The translations under genes and the position numbers were made by a program. 42,008 nt of DNA from a virus, in the IMG/VR virus record IMGVR_UViG_3300045257_000064, positions 1 through 42,008 of that record; one strand, written 5' to 3'. Shown here in pieces: positions 1 through 8,150 of the stretch. The notes under the pieces are model-generated. The model was not told the DNA's origin. It made no database searches and was given only the letters and a program-made list of their open reading frames with translations. Numbering within the stretch: the stretch's first letter is position 1; each line of letters starts with the position of its first letter.

Positions 1-158
1 GCGAGCCAATCGTCCCCAGATCAGTCGTGGTGGCCGATGCAAGGCTGGTCAGCGCCCCAACCAGCGCCTCTGGATTGGTGACGATCCACGCCCCGGCGCC
101 AGATGCCGCAGTGGTCGAATATTCGAGGGAGTAGCGTTCGGCAATCAGCAGGTTGCCA
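1..158. repeat. Left copy of 158-bp terminal direct repeat
   Basis: Bases 1-158 are the same as 41851-42008 except for one base (g at 127, t at 41977). On the minus strand the difference turns a Leu codon (CTC) into an Ile codon (ATC) in the fibre gene. The fibre reading frame passes cleanly through the join, so the contig is a circular or terminally redundant genome of about 41,850 bp. The repeat may be a real terminal redundancy or an assembly overlap; the sequence alone cannot decide. Confidence 0.9.
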
Positions 159-571
159 GCGACGATATCGATATCCGTCCCGGCAGAGATGATGCGGAGA
201 GCCTTGGCACCCGTAGACGAGACATTCATCGTCGCCGTGCCGGTGGGCGCGGTTGTGATGATGATGTTGTACGAAACGCCGTTGGTGAGCGTAAGGAGCT
301 GATCAGTAGGTGTCAGCGTCTGCGCATTGGCCGTGCCACCCGTCGCCAGATAGTTGACCTGGCTGACGGAGGTAATGCCCAGATTGGCCTGCGCGCCTGC
401 TTTGGTCCCTGAACCCGTCCCGCCATAGGTAATCGGCTGGATGGTGTTGAAGGTCGCCGCTACGTCATTGGTGAAGTTGTTGTGCTGATCGACGGTGATC
501 GTCGTATTCGGAACAGCCGTCGTGCCAGCCGGTACCGCGTAGGTGAAAGGCGATGTTGGCGACCGTGGCAT
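1..571 (-). CDS. Tail fibre / appendage protein, N-terminal part (gene split by contig ends)
   Basis: The minus-strand frame starts at ATG 571 and is open to base 1. It continues in the same frame at 41850 and stops at 40868, giving a 517-residue protein once the repeat is collapsed. Near residue 45 is an ITYGGTG-type segment, a motif seen in many phage tail-fibre repeats, followed by a low-complexity Thr/Ala/Asn-rich beta-type sequence. The start lies one base after the TAG stop of the SleB-type hydrolase gene (TAGTATG), so the two are co-transcribed. A receptor-binding or appendage role is inferred from the motif, the composition and the position after the internal virion genes. The partner fragment is listed at 40868-42008. 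Confidence 0.75.
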   Translation of the reverse strand, partial: MPRSPTSPFTYAVPAGTTAVPNTTITVDQHNNFTNDVAATFNTIQPITYGGTGSGTKAGAQANLGITSVSQVNYLATGGTANAQTLTPTDQLLTLTNGVSYNIIITTAPTGTATMNVSSTGAKALRIISAGTDIDIVAGNLLIAERYSLEYSTTAASGAGAWIVTNPEALVGALTSLASATTTDLGTIGS

Positions 572-572
572 A

Positions 573-1424
573 CTAGACTCCGTTCACCAGCGAGGAGAGA
601 CCAAGGCCGTTCGCCACGTCTCCGTATGTGTTTCGAGGCTGACCATTCATGGCCAATAGCGGTACCATAATACCACCTGCACCGGTATAGGCTTTCGGCG
701 ACAATCCCGCCAAACCGGTAGGTGTAGCCTGCCCACCAAGGGCCTTGAGCGCCCCGCCAAGCCCAGCCGAGAGCGCTTGACCGAAATTCGGCGGGGCTGG
801 CTGCTGTGCTACAGCGGTGGGCTGCAACTGGTTGAACTCGCCAGATATCATCCGGTCTGCCGCTTGTGGATTGAATCCGGGAGGTGCCGATGGAGCAGAT
901 AGAGCGGCCAAGCCCTGCGGAGGCGATGCGGCGTTTATAGCGGCCTGTGGCGGGGTTTGTGGCTGCTGTGGCTGTGGAGCATAGGCCAAGCCTATCCCCA
1001 TTCCAGGCCCTGTGGCCTGTCCTTGCGGCGCGTAGAAGGTATGGGCGCCGATCTGCGCCGTCGGCGTCATCGATCGATCCCACGAGGGATGCACCGCTCC
1101 GGTGTGATAGTAGAGCGCCCCGTTGGTCGGGTCGGTGATCTGGCCGTTGAACACCGCGTTAACCACGGCAGCAGCATCCTGGTAAGAACGGCTGGACGGA
1201 TCAGCGTTTCGCCCTACATTATTGCCACCGTGATTAGCTGAGTTCCACGCCGAGAACTGCCACGGCTGGAGAGCTACTTGCGTCGGATCAGAAGGGAATT
1301 TGCCGCTCATGGCCCGGTTCTTGATCACGCTAGCCACGCCAGCCATGCCGGGAATGCCCTGATCGGCCGCTTCGCCAAGAACGGTACGGGTCAGAACGTC
1401 TAGCTGTTGCGGGGTGAGGGCCAT
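573..1424 (-). CDS. Cell-wall hydrolase, SleB-like (Hydrolase_2) domain
   Basis: 283 aa. Residues about 10-135 match the SleB/CwlJ-type cell-wall hydrolase pattern: VLGEA with a likely catalytic Glu at about 18, then GMAGVASVIKNR, QPWQFSAWN, and a late HTFY block. These enzymes cleave peptidoglycan. The C-terminal half is a Pro/Gln/Ala-rich linker ending in a Gly/Leu-rich tail, like the neighbouring internal virion proteins. The gene sits between those proteins and the tail fibre, and a separate GH19 endolysin exists in the lysis cluster. I therefore infer a virion-associated lysin that opens the wall at entry. The fold call is strong; the virion location is inference. Confidence 0.8.
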   Translation of the reverse strand: MALTPQQLDVLTRTVLGEAADQGIPGMAGVASVIKNRAMSGKFPSDPTQVALQPWQFSAWNSANHGGNNVGRNADPSSRSYQDAAAVVNAVFNGQITDPTNGALYYHTGAVHPSWDRSMTPTAQIGAHTFYAPQGQATGPGMGIGLAYAPQPQQPQTPPQAAINAASPPQGLAALSAPSAPPGFNPQAADRMISGEFNQLQPTAVAQQPAPPNFGQALSAGLGGALKALGGQATPTGLAGLSPKAYTGAGGIMVPLLAMNGQPRNTYGDVANGLGLSSLVNGV

Positions 1425-1461
1425 GGGATTATATCAAGCGCTGGTCATGAAGGAGTTTCAC

Positions 1462-1641
1462 GTGAAGCATGAAGCTAATCTGGCGATCTGGGCATCCGTA
1501 GGCGCCATTATCGGCGCGGCCATCGGTCTCACCGCAACACTCAGCGGCCATCCCTTGCCGCAGACACCCATGGAATCCGGCGCTGGTGGGTTCATGGTCG
1601 GCATGTTCTGCGCCATGGCCAAGAACAAGCTCGCTCATTGA
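1462..1641 (+). CDS. Small plus-strand membrane protein opposing the late operon
   Basis: 59 aa from GTG 1462, chosen because AAGGAG lies six bases upstream (1450-1455). A longer frame from 1414 has no such site. The protein has a charged N-terminus (VKHEAN), a hydrophobic Gly/Ala/Ile helix at about residues 8-29, a Pro-rich turn and a second short hydrophobic stretch at about 41-53. This looks like a two-helix membrane protein. It fills the only gap between the hydrolase and the 563-aa protein, on the opposite strand, and its stop overlaps the 3' end of that gene. Function is unknown; a holin-like or superinfection-exclusion role is possible. Confidence 0.55.
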   Translation: MKHEANLAIWASVGAIIGAAIGLTATLSGHPLPQTPMESGAGGFMVGMFCAMAKNKLAH

Positions 1642-3326
1642 GGTTGTGCCTGATTCATCAGCGCGGCGCTTAGCGGACCCAGCATGCCGTTCTGAATGGG
1701 CGCGCGATTGCCGAGCAACTGATTGGCCAAATATGCCTGTCCGGGACCCGACATGATCGCCTTGCCTGCCACCATCGGCAGAGCACCACCCGCAGCAGCC
1801 CCAGCCATCCCGCTCAGGATATCGCCGCCCGCATGCTGGCCGAGCAGGGCCCCACCAATCGCCATCGGACCCGCAAACAGGTTCCTGACCGCCGTGCGCG
1901 GCGCCGTCCCACTCTGGGGCAATGGCGTCATGGTCGCATTACCTGCGCGCGCCAAATCGGACAAATCGCCCTTACCGCGCACATAGGCACGCGCGTTCTG
2001 GCTCACCGCAGCCTGACGAAGCTTGGCAGGCGTGATGAGACCCATCGCCGATGCTTCGCCCGGCCCGTTCGCCGCATTCGAGAGTGCAATCAGGTTTTTA
2101 TAATCAGCTCTAGTTTGTTGCCAATCACCGAGCATCTGCGGGTTGTTTTGAGCTATCGAGCGCTCCATGCTTGAATCTAGCGCGCCCTGGACGCCCATAA
2201 GCGCCGTCTTAAGCTCGCCATCTGTCGTTTGAGACGCGACCCTACCGAGGCGTGATCGCAAATCCTGATACTGCTCGCCGGTCAATTGGCCACTTCGAGC
2301 ATATCCAATAATGTCATTGATCGTGTTATCGACAATCGGCGCCTGATTGGATGGTGAGACAGTATTCTTGTAGGTGTTGACAGCCGACTGTAGATCGCTG
2401 CCCAGTTGCCTATCCGGGATAAGCGTATTCCCAGCCGCCAGTGTACCGAACTGGTTGCCCAGATCAGTAAATGCCTTGTCGATCACCTCTGGCGTTGCCC
2501 TATCAGCACTGATTCCGGCGCGGGAGAGTGCCGCTGACGTGAACTGCTGGCGCTGCTGTTCGGTCATATTCTGCGCAGCACCACCGCCCAACTCGCTTTC
2601 GGCGTACTTTAGGGTATTTGAACCCGTCTTCTGCCCTGCGGTCAAATCCACGCCGTTGGCAGCCATTGTGGCGTTCATGGCCTGTCGATCGGCATTGATC
2701 GGGAACGGCGTGATGAGACGGCTGCCGAGCCTTGCGGCGCCACCTCCGGCCACGTCTCCAAGAAGCTCGCCGGCCAGATCGGCGTATTTATTATTCGGCG
2801 CTATCTGGTTGGCCGTAGCTGCGCCACCACCGCCGATCAGGCTTGTGCCGAGATTCATGGCCGCAGTGGCAAGAGGACGGTCAGCAGCGGCGGCTGCGCC
2901 TAATCCAGGCACGAGAGCCCCACCAACGTCCTGACCCACCCTGCGGGCGAATTGTCCCGGGCCTTGATCGGTCGTTGGCGTGATGGCTTGCCCCATCAAA
3001 TCCTTGAACGTCTGCGAGCCGCCAAAGGCGTTCTCCGGCAATTCGATGTCTGGACCACCCAAGGCCTTGAGACCGGCAGCGCCAGCGCGCAAAATGCCGT
3101 TGGTCGCATCAACGGGAAAGCCGAGCGTGCCTGCGATACCCTCATTAACCCCTGAAAGCCCCTGAGGCACGATCCCGCTATTCGGATCAGCTTGCGGCTG
3201 CGGTGCAGGCGTTTGAGCAGAAGCCGTCATCGGAAACTTCTGCTGGATAGCCTTGGTCATCACGTCATTGGGCGTGCCGTCAGGAAACTGCGCTGTCGAT
3301 CCGTCGGGAAGCTTTACCGCGATCAT
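1635..3326 (-). CDS. Large internal virion / DNA-ejection-type protein
   Basis: 563 aa, Ala/Gly/Gln-rich. The first 30 residues (VKLPDGSTAQFPDGTP) form a short domain that opens many phage internal or lytic proteins. After a Pro/Gln linker come long Ala/Gly helices that look membrane-active (about residues 140-190) and a helical, coiled-coil-like middle (about 240-440). The composition, size and place among tail and injection genes resemble ejection proteins of podoviruses. No enzyme motif was recognised. Its ATG overlaps the stop of the 425-aa gene upstream (ATGA). Confidence 0.55.
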   Translation of the reverse strand: MIAVKLPDGSTAQFPDGTPNDVMTKAIQQKFPMTASAQTPAPQPQADPNSGIVPQGLSGVNEGIAGTLGFPVDATNGILRAGAAGLKALGGPDIELPENAFGGSQTFKDLMGQAITPTTDQGPGQFARRVGQDVGGALVPGLGAAAAADRPLATAAMNLGTSLIGGGGAATANQIAPNNKYADLAGELLGDVAGGGAARLGSRLITPFPINADRQAMNATMAANGVDLTAGQKTGSNTLKYAESELGGGAAQNMTEQQRQQFTSAALSRAGISADRATPEVIDKAFTDLGNQFGTLAAGNTLIPDRQLGSDLQSAVNTYKNTVSPSNQAPIVDNTINDIIGYARSGQLTGEQYQDLRSRLGRVASQTTDGELKTALMGVQGALDSSMERSIAQNNPQMLGDWQQTRADYKNLIALSNAANGPGEASAMGLITPAKLRQAAVSQNARAYVRGKGDLSDLARAGNATMTPLPQSGTAPRTAVRNLFAGPMAIGGALLGQHAGGDILSGMAGAAAGGALPMVAGKAIMSGPGQAYLANQLLGNRAPIQNGMLGPLSAALMNQAQPQ

Positions 3327-4600
3327 TCAAGCTGTCCCGTTGCGGGGTTATAGGTGAACGTCTTGCCGCCAGCACCCGGTCCCGGCGTGGGAGCCGGAAC
3401 GTTCTGCACAACTGCTGGCAATGGCGTATTGCTGCCAAGGGCTGGGGCTGCTGGCGGGGCTTTCGAGCCACGAGCATAATCCTGTTGATAATTCTGGTGA
3501 GCCTGATCGCTAAGCTGGTCGAGCGTCTTCTGCAGGTTTTGCAGGTTGCCGACGAACTGCTGTGGCGACTGGCCGGGATCGAATGATCCCTGCACGGCGG
3601 AAAGCAAGCGCTCCTCGAAATCGGAAATCTGCCCTAAGCCGCCACCCGTCTTGGATGCATTGCGAATGGCTTGCAGCGTCTGAAAGCCGACGATGGCCTG
3701 CAATGTCGTAAGCTTCTGTTTCAGGTCATAGGCAGGCGTGCCGGGAACCGAGTTAAGGACGCTGCCGAGCGTGCCAGTGGTGAAGCCACTTGCAGAGTTC
3801 AGCGCATCCTTGATGGCCGACGAAGCGATCTGGTGCTGGTTGTCGAGCGTTTGCACGCCCTGCTGTTCGGCCTGCAGGTTGATTGGCGCGTTGGCAGCCT
3901 GAGTACCAGATGCCGTGCCAAATGCCTCGTCCGACTTGGCCTGCGCATTGTTGATCGGAATTTGCGGAGGAAGCGGCGCAAGCGGCACTGGAGCGCCGCC
4001 AGCCGGAGATGCTCCATCCGCAGGGGTTGCCCCGCCCGGCGCAGCGCCCGGCAATGCCACGCCAGCCCGATTTGGCACGGCCTGAAAACCTGTCCCGGTA
4101 TTGAGGAACGTCTGTTGCGGTGCAGGCGTATTGCCGCCAAAGTTCATCTCCCGCGTGTCGCCTAGCGAACCGGGTTGGTAGAGATGCTGATTACCCTGCG
4201 CATCCGTGGTGATGATCGGCGTGCCGTAGTAGGTCTCGCCAATGCCGAGTTTGCGCTTGAAGAGGTCACCAACGAGGCCTGACTGCGTATCGTTCATGAA
4301 ACCATTGCCGGCGGCACCAATCATCGCGCCAGGATCAGGCGTCGTGCCGGGAGCGAGCAATTGCGCGATTTGTGCGTTCGAGGCATTGCGGCCTGCCGTC
4401 TGCTCCTCAGCAGCCTGCGAATTGAGGCTTGCCGACCCCGCTCCGGCCAACGCATCGGCAATGACGCCAAGGGGGTTCTGCGCCTGAATCTGATTTCCAA
4501 GAAGCGTCTTTGCCAACGCCGCACGACGATTTACATCCTCAGGCGTTGGCGTCTGATCGGCAGTCCATCCTTTGAAATAATCAAACGCCACGACGCCCAC
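3323..4600 (-). CDS. Internal virion / injection-associated protein
   Basis: 425 aa. The N-terminus (VAFDYFKGW) is followed by helical Ala/Gln-rich sequence, a long Pro/Ala/Gly linker at about residues 165-215, a helical stretch with many Gln and Ser residues to about 375, and a Pro-rich tail. It resembles the 563-aa protein that it overlaps by four bases, and the S74-tailed protein upstream, so the three probably form one injection or internal-core module. No catalytic motif is visible, and the function is inferred from context only. Confidence 0.5.
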   Translation of the reverse strand: MGVVAFDYFKGWTADQTPTPEDVNRRAALAKTLLGNQIQAQNPLGVIADALAGAGSASLNSQAAEEQTAGRNASNAQIAQLLAPGTTPDPGAMIGAAGNGFMNDTQSGLVGDLFKRKLGIGETYYGTPIITTDAQGNQHLYQPGSLGDTREMNFGGNTPAPQQTFLNTGTGFQAVPNRAGVALPGAAPGGATPADGASPAGGAPVPLAPLPPQIPINNAQAKSDEAFGTASGTQAANAPINLQAEQQGVQTLDNQHQIASSAIKDALNSASGFTTGTLGSVLNSVPGTPAYDLKQKLTTLQAIVGFQTLQAIRNASKTGGGLGQISDFEERLLSAVQGSFDPGQSPQQFVGNLQNLQKTLDQLSDQAHQNYQQDYARGSKAPPAAPALGSNTPLPAVVQNVPAPTPGPGAGGKTFTYNPATGQLE

Positions 4601-5588
4601 CCATAGCCATCATCGGACTGACCTTGGAGTAATCGACCTGCTTCATGCCGCCCGGAGTGGTGCGGACCGCATCGGGGCGCTTCTTTTCCGCTTCTTGGGC
4701 GATTACGCCCATCTGCAAGAGCGGCGAGCCCTTCATGCGGAAGGTTTTGACCGGAATATCGTCCTTGGTCTTCATACCGGTATCGTGGATATCGGTCTTG
4801 AGCCGTTCATCGGAAAACGCCCACCCGCCAAGCGTTGAGGCAATCGAGCCCAACGCCTGCATCTGGCCGTTATACTGGCCAAGCTGGTTCTGATAACCCT
4901 GCTGGGTAATGCCAGCCACATCGGTGGGCGCAACGCCCACAGTCGGCGTATTGGTAGTTCCGACATTGGTCGTAGCAGCCTGACCGCTCTGCAGGCTTCC
5001 CAATTGCTGATAGGGCATATTGGCATTCTGAGCAGCTACGCCCTGTGCGGTCGTATAGCCATTTAGGTAAAGCTGATTGCGAGCATCATTGGCGCTCTGA
5101 CTGTTGAGCGTCATAGCGTTGTTATAGGCTTCGGTGCCCGGCTGGACGCCCTGATTGGCCAATTGCTGCTGGAGCGAGGCCTGCTGCTTGGCCAACTGTG
5201 GGTCAAGGCGATCCGAAGCCAGCGTATCAAGCTGATCCTCAGTCGCCTTATCCAGACTGAACGGCGTCGAACTGGAGGACTGGATTTGGTTGAGCAGGTT
5301 CTGCTCGGCGCCCTGACCGGTGGTCAAAAGCTGCTGCTGCGGCTGGGAAAGCGCCGTGGTGGCGGTATATTTCGGCGTGCCGTCTGGATTCGTGCCTGTC
5401 TGCGTATAGGTCAGGGAGCCGGTTGGCGTCACTTGGTTGATCTGGTTCATGCCCTGCTGGGCAGTTGCCGTGGCAATGTTGGATTTGGTCTGCGACTGCG
5501 CGACCTGATTGGGATCAGGAGCGGTGGGAGCACTCAGGCAATTGCAGCGTTCCGGCATGGAGAGACGGAAGAAAGCGAAATCATGCAT
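4581..5588 (-). CDS. Virion protein with C-terminal endosialidase-chaperone (S74)-like segment
   Basis: 335 aa. ATG 5588 is preceded by GGAG seven bases upstream. Residues 1-255 are low-complexity Gln/Asn/Thr/Ala sequence with many helices. The C-terminus holds FSDERLKTDI, then VKTFRMKG and MGVIAQEAEKKRPDAV. This is the pattern of the intramolecular chaperone of endosialidase (Peptidase_S74), a domain that normally trimerises and self-cleaves tail spikes and fibres. Here it ends a protein that otherwise looks internal or structural. The gene overlaps GNAT by 8 bases and the 425-aa gene by 20 bases. Confidence 0.65.
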   Translation of the reverse strand: MHDFAFFRLSMPERCNCLSAPTAPDPNQVAQSQTKSNIATATAQQGMNQINQVTPTGSLTYTQTGTNPDGTPKYTATTALSQPQQQLLTTGQGAEQNLLNQIQSSSSTPFSLDKATEDQLDTLASDRLDPQLAKQQASLQQQLANQGVQPGTEAYNNAMTLNSQSANDARNQLYLNGYTTAQGVAAQNANMPYQQLGSLQSGQAATTNVGTTNTPTVGVAPTDVAGITQQGYQNQLGQYNGQMQALGSIASTLGGWAFSDERLKTDIHDTGMKTKDDIPVKTFRMKGSPLLQMGVIAQEAEKKRPDAVRTTPGGMKQVDYSKVSPMMAMGGRRGV

Positions 5589-6009
5589 GTTTCATCTCCA
5601 GCCAGCGCGCGGCCTTTTCCTTGTATAGCACAAAAAACAAGGCGCTATCCCCGCGCTTTGGGCCAAAATAGCGTTTCTGCGAGGTCTCAAAGGTGAACCC
5701 AAGTTTGGGCAGCATGCGGCGGGTCACTAGGTTGCGGAACGCCGTCTTGCATGTCATCCGCGTGGCACCGAGTTGACGGAAGGCAAAATCCATCACCTCA
5801 ACGATAACGCCCTTGGTCATCGAGTGCGGGCCGATATAGGTCACTTCTACATTGCCGCCGTGGTAGAAGTCGTTGAAGATCACCGCGCCGCGCACCGTTC
5901 CCGCCGTATCAACCACACCAAATGCCGCTAGCGGCTGGGTAAATTTCACACCCGCCTGCTGACTTGCCCACTCGGCTATTTCCGCGTCGTGGCCTCGAAT
6001 GAGCTTCAT
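5581..6009 (-). CDS. GNAT-family N-acetyltransferase
   Basis: 142 aa from ATG 6009, which overlaps the stop of the gp10-like gene (ATGA); longer frames run into that gene. The order of elements fits a GNAT fold: FGVVD..GTVRGAVIFNDF (beta 2-3), a VTYIGPHSM strand, a helix with GVIVEVMDFAFRQLG, then MTCKTAFRNLVTRRMLPKLGF, with the late helix and strand typical of GNATs. GNAT genes of this type occur in virion modules of several short-tailed phages; the acceptor is unknown. It might modify a host or virion protein. Confidence 0.75.
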   Translation of the reverse strand: MKLIRGHDAEIAEWASQQAGVKFTQPLAAFGVVDTAGTVRGAVIFNDFYHGGNVEVTYIGPHSMTKGVIVEVMDFAFRQLGATRMTCKTAFRNLVTRRMLPKLGFTFETSQKRYFGPKRGDSALFFVLYKEKAARWLEMKHA

Positions 6010-7622
6010 CAGATAAAAGCCCCGTCGTAATAGAGGGTATCGAATGTGTTGATCTGCAACTGCGAAGGCGTGATCAAACTTGGGTCCCAGGGGATATCCA
6101 CCGTCATGCGGATCGACGCGCAATAGCCCAATCCGGGCAATGCAGCCCAATTGGTCGCACTGGTGACGCCGGGCCAGACGTCCTGATTCCACAGTGCCTG
6201 ATTCCACAAGGGCAGCGTGGCACCCGTGCCGAAGGTGATCGGATCAAGCTCGCCATCCGTGCCAAAATCGATATTGAGCCCGATATTGGGCTGCGTCGGG
6301 AACGTCACGTCGATGGTGATGTTGGGCCGGATAGTGGTCCAGTTCTTTAGCTGCCCGCGCGTGCCATAGTAATTGAAGGCGCACTGCATATCGGCGCTCA
6401 GCGTCTGGTTCTCATCGCCACCCGATTCATCGGCCAGCCTGACAACCCCGTCATTGCCGCCGAAATAGGGATCGTCCAGGAACACCTCCCAGCAATTGGC
6501 ATTCTGGCCGGTGAACCGTCCCCAAGCCCCAGTGATGGTGTTCATCACGTATTGTTCCTGCTGCTCATTCTCCGATATCGGTACATTGAGAATGGCCATG
6601 GTGTTGCGGGCGTAGGAGGTCAGTTCCCAGCCAAACAGGTCTTTGCCGGCGCGTGTAGCGGCCACCACGGCCTGCCTGATGTTCTTGGTGATGGATTGCC
6701 CAATAAGCGCGGCCTTGTCATAGGTGAGCGTCTTTGAGAGGGGTAGAACGCCATCAAGGCTGATCACCGCCAGGTCAGCGCCAACCTTGCTCACGCAACG
6801 GCGCCCGATCGGCTGGCCAACCTCTGACCGGCCAATGAAGGAAATCCCACTGGCCTGCGTCGGATCGGTGATGAGATAGGTCGCCACATCACCTTGGCTG
6901 GAAATGAAGGCGATGAACTCGTTTGGCCCATTGACCGTATCGGTGGACCACGCCCCGATCGCTTCGAGATAGCCGCCATTGACGAAGTTCTGCCCTACGT
7001 CAAACACAAACCCATCGCCCTGGATGGAGTTCGTGTTGAGATAGACCGCCTTGGTGGAGTTCTTGATCACCGTCCAGATACGCTGCCGATACACGCAGCA
7101 GTGAATCATGTCGGAGGGCAGGAATGAGCTACTCCCGGCCCCTACCGTAATGACTGCGGCAGCGAGCGCCGTGCCGTTCCAAATCTGCGGGGTATCGAAG
7201 CCGTTGCACATCCATAGGAATGAGCCGGTGATGCCGCCGAAATTGACGAATTGCCACCGGTCGCTGGTAAACCCGGTTCCCACAGTTGCAGGCGTGTTGC
7301 CCGTCACATCGAAGATCGAACCTGCCGATGCGGCAAACAGGTTATTGGTCGCCACGCCCTGCCCCATATAGCCCATCATGCTTTCGATAGGCAGGCCGGT
7401 TCCGGTATCGCACCAGATCAGGTGCCCTCGCCTTAGCTCGACATAGCCGGGCTGCGGAAAGAAGTTGATGAGCTGCACGGCATGGTCGGCAGGCATTTGG
7501 GAGAGCGGGGAAATCGCATCCCAACCGCCCGTAGGCGCAGGAACGCTAGAGCCTTTCGCGACATTTGACGCGGGCATTCCGGGATAGATGGATTTGTTCC
7601 GCGCTAAGGCTGTCGCTCGCAT
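6009..7622 (-). CDS. Tail stabilisation / gp10-like head-tail protein
   Basis: 537 aa. The N-terminus from about residue 16 (MPASNVAKGSSVPAPTGGW, then AVQLINFFPQPGYVELRRG) is a pattern I recognise from a conserved family of podovirus structural proteins. The rest is repeated beta-strand blades with WNGT, FVNFGG, WGRFTG and similar motifs, consistent with a beta-propeller such as P22 gp10, which plugs the portal-adaptor channel. The assignment to gp10 rests on fold type and gene order (adaptor, this gene, injection proteins). Start is uncertain: ATG 7622 directly follows the HNH stop, while the conserved part begins at MPAS about 45 bases later. Confidence 0.6.
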   Translation of the reverse strand: MRATALARNKSIYPGMPASNVAKGSSVPAPTGGWDAISPLSQMPADHAVQLINFFPQPGYVELRRGHLIWCDTGTGLPIESMMGYMGQGVATNNLFAASAGSIFDVTGNTPATVGTGFTSDRWQFVNFGGITGSFLWMCNGFDTPQIWNGTALAAAVITVGAGSSSFLPSDMIHCCVYRQRIWTVIKNSTKAVYLNTNSIQGDGFVFDVGQNFVNGGYLEAIGAWSTDTVNGPNEFIAFISSQGDVATYLITDPTQASGISFIGRSEVGQPIGRRCVSKVGADLAVISLDGVLPLSKTLTYDKAALIGQSITKNIRQAVVAATRAGKDLFGWELTSYARNTMAILNVPISENEQQEQYVMNTITGAWGRFTGQNANCWEVFLDDPYFGGNDGVVRLADESGGDENQTLSADMQCAFNYYGTRGQLKNWTTIRPNITIDVTFPTQPNIGLNIDFGTDGELDPITFGTGATLPLWNQALWNQDVWPGVTSATNWAALPGLGYCASIRMTVDIPWDPSLITPSQLQINTFDTLYYDGAFI

Positions 7623-8141
7623 CTATGCCACATGCTTCCAAGTTAGTCGTTTGATCGCATGCCTAGCGCATTCTTCGGTGACAGCAGCGCGCTTCGCCAA
7701 CTGCAGGACGGTCACGCCGCCCGCTGCATATTCCTCGCGCATGCGTTTGACTGCATCTTCATTGAGTTTCGAGCCAACCCTTGCAGACCCTTGCTGATAA
7801 CAAGGGTTGCCCGGAACCTGATGGCGCCCTTTGCGCATAGCGTCATGAACGTTGTCAGCGTCAGAACCGAGAAATAGATGATCCGGGTTAACGCAAATAG
7901 GATTATCGCACTTGTGACAGACGACAGTTCGGGAGTCAGCAATCGGCCCATTATGGATGATCCAAGAGGCCCGATGCGCAGTCGTTACCCACTGCTTGCC
8001 GCCGAATTTGCTGCTGAATAGACCGTAGCCGTGATTGAACATGGGGCCGATCCAAAGCCAACAGCCTGACATAGGCTCTGGAATGTACCTTGCCTCAAGC
8101 GCCTCAATGTGAGAGCTTGCCCTAACGCCGTTGTCGCCCAT
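7623..8141 (-). CDS. HNH homing endonuclease with C-terminal helix-turn-helix
   Basis: 172 aa from ATG 8141, with AAGGAG five bases upstream. The motif series CWLWIG, HRASWIIHNG, VCHKCDNPICVNPDHLFLG is the standard phage HNH (HNH_3) nuclease core, with Cys pairs for zinc. Residues about 125-170 (GSKLNEDAVKRMREEYAAGG...LAKRAAVTEE) are the DNA-binding helix-turn-helix common to such free-standing homing enzymes. It is inserted between the adaptor gene and the gp10-like gene without disrupting either. It most likely promotes its own spread into related phages. Confidence 0.9.
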   Translation of the reverse strand: MGDNGVRASSHIEALEARYIPEPMSGCWLWIGPMFNHGYGLFSSKFGGKQWVTTAHRASWIIHNGPIADSRTVVCHKCDNPICVNPDHLFLGSDADNVHDAMRKGRHQVPGNPCYQQGSARVGSKLNEDAVKRMREEYAAGGVTVLQLAKRAAVTEECARHAIKRLTWKHVA

Positions 8142-8150
8142 AGTAACTCC

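Noticed and set aside
1429-1638. 69-aa minus-strand frame opposite the small membrane gene
   Set aside because: Composition is random-looking (many His/Cys/Gly), with no start signal; the plus-strand frame has a better site and hydrophobic pattern.
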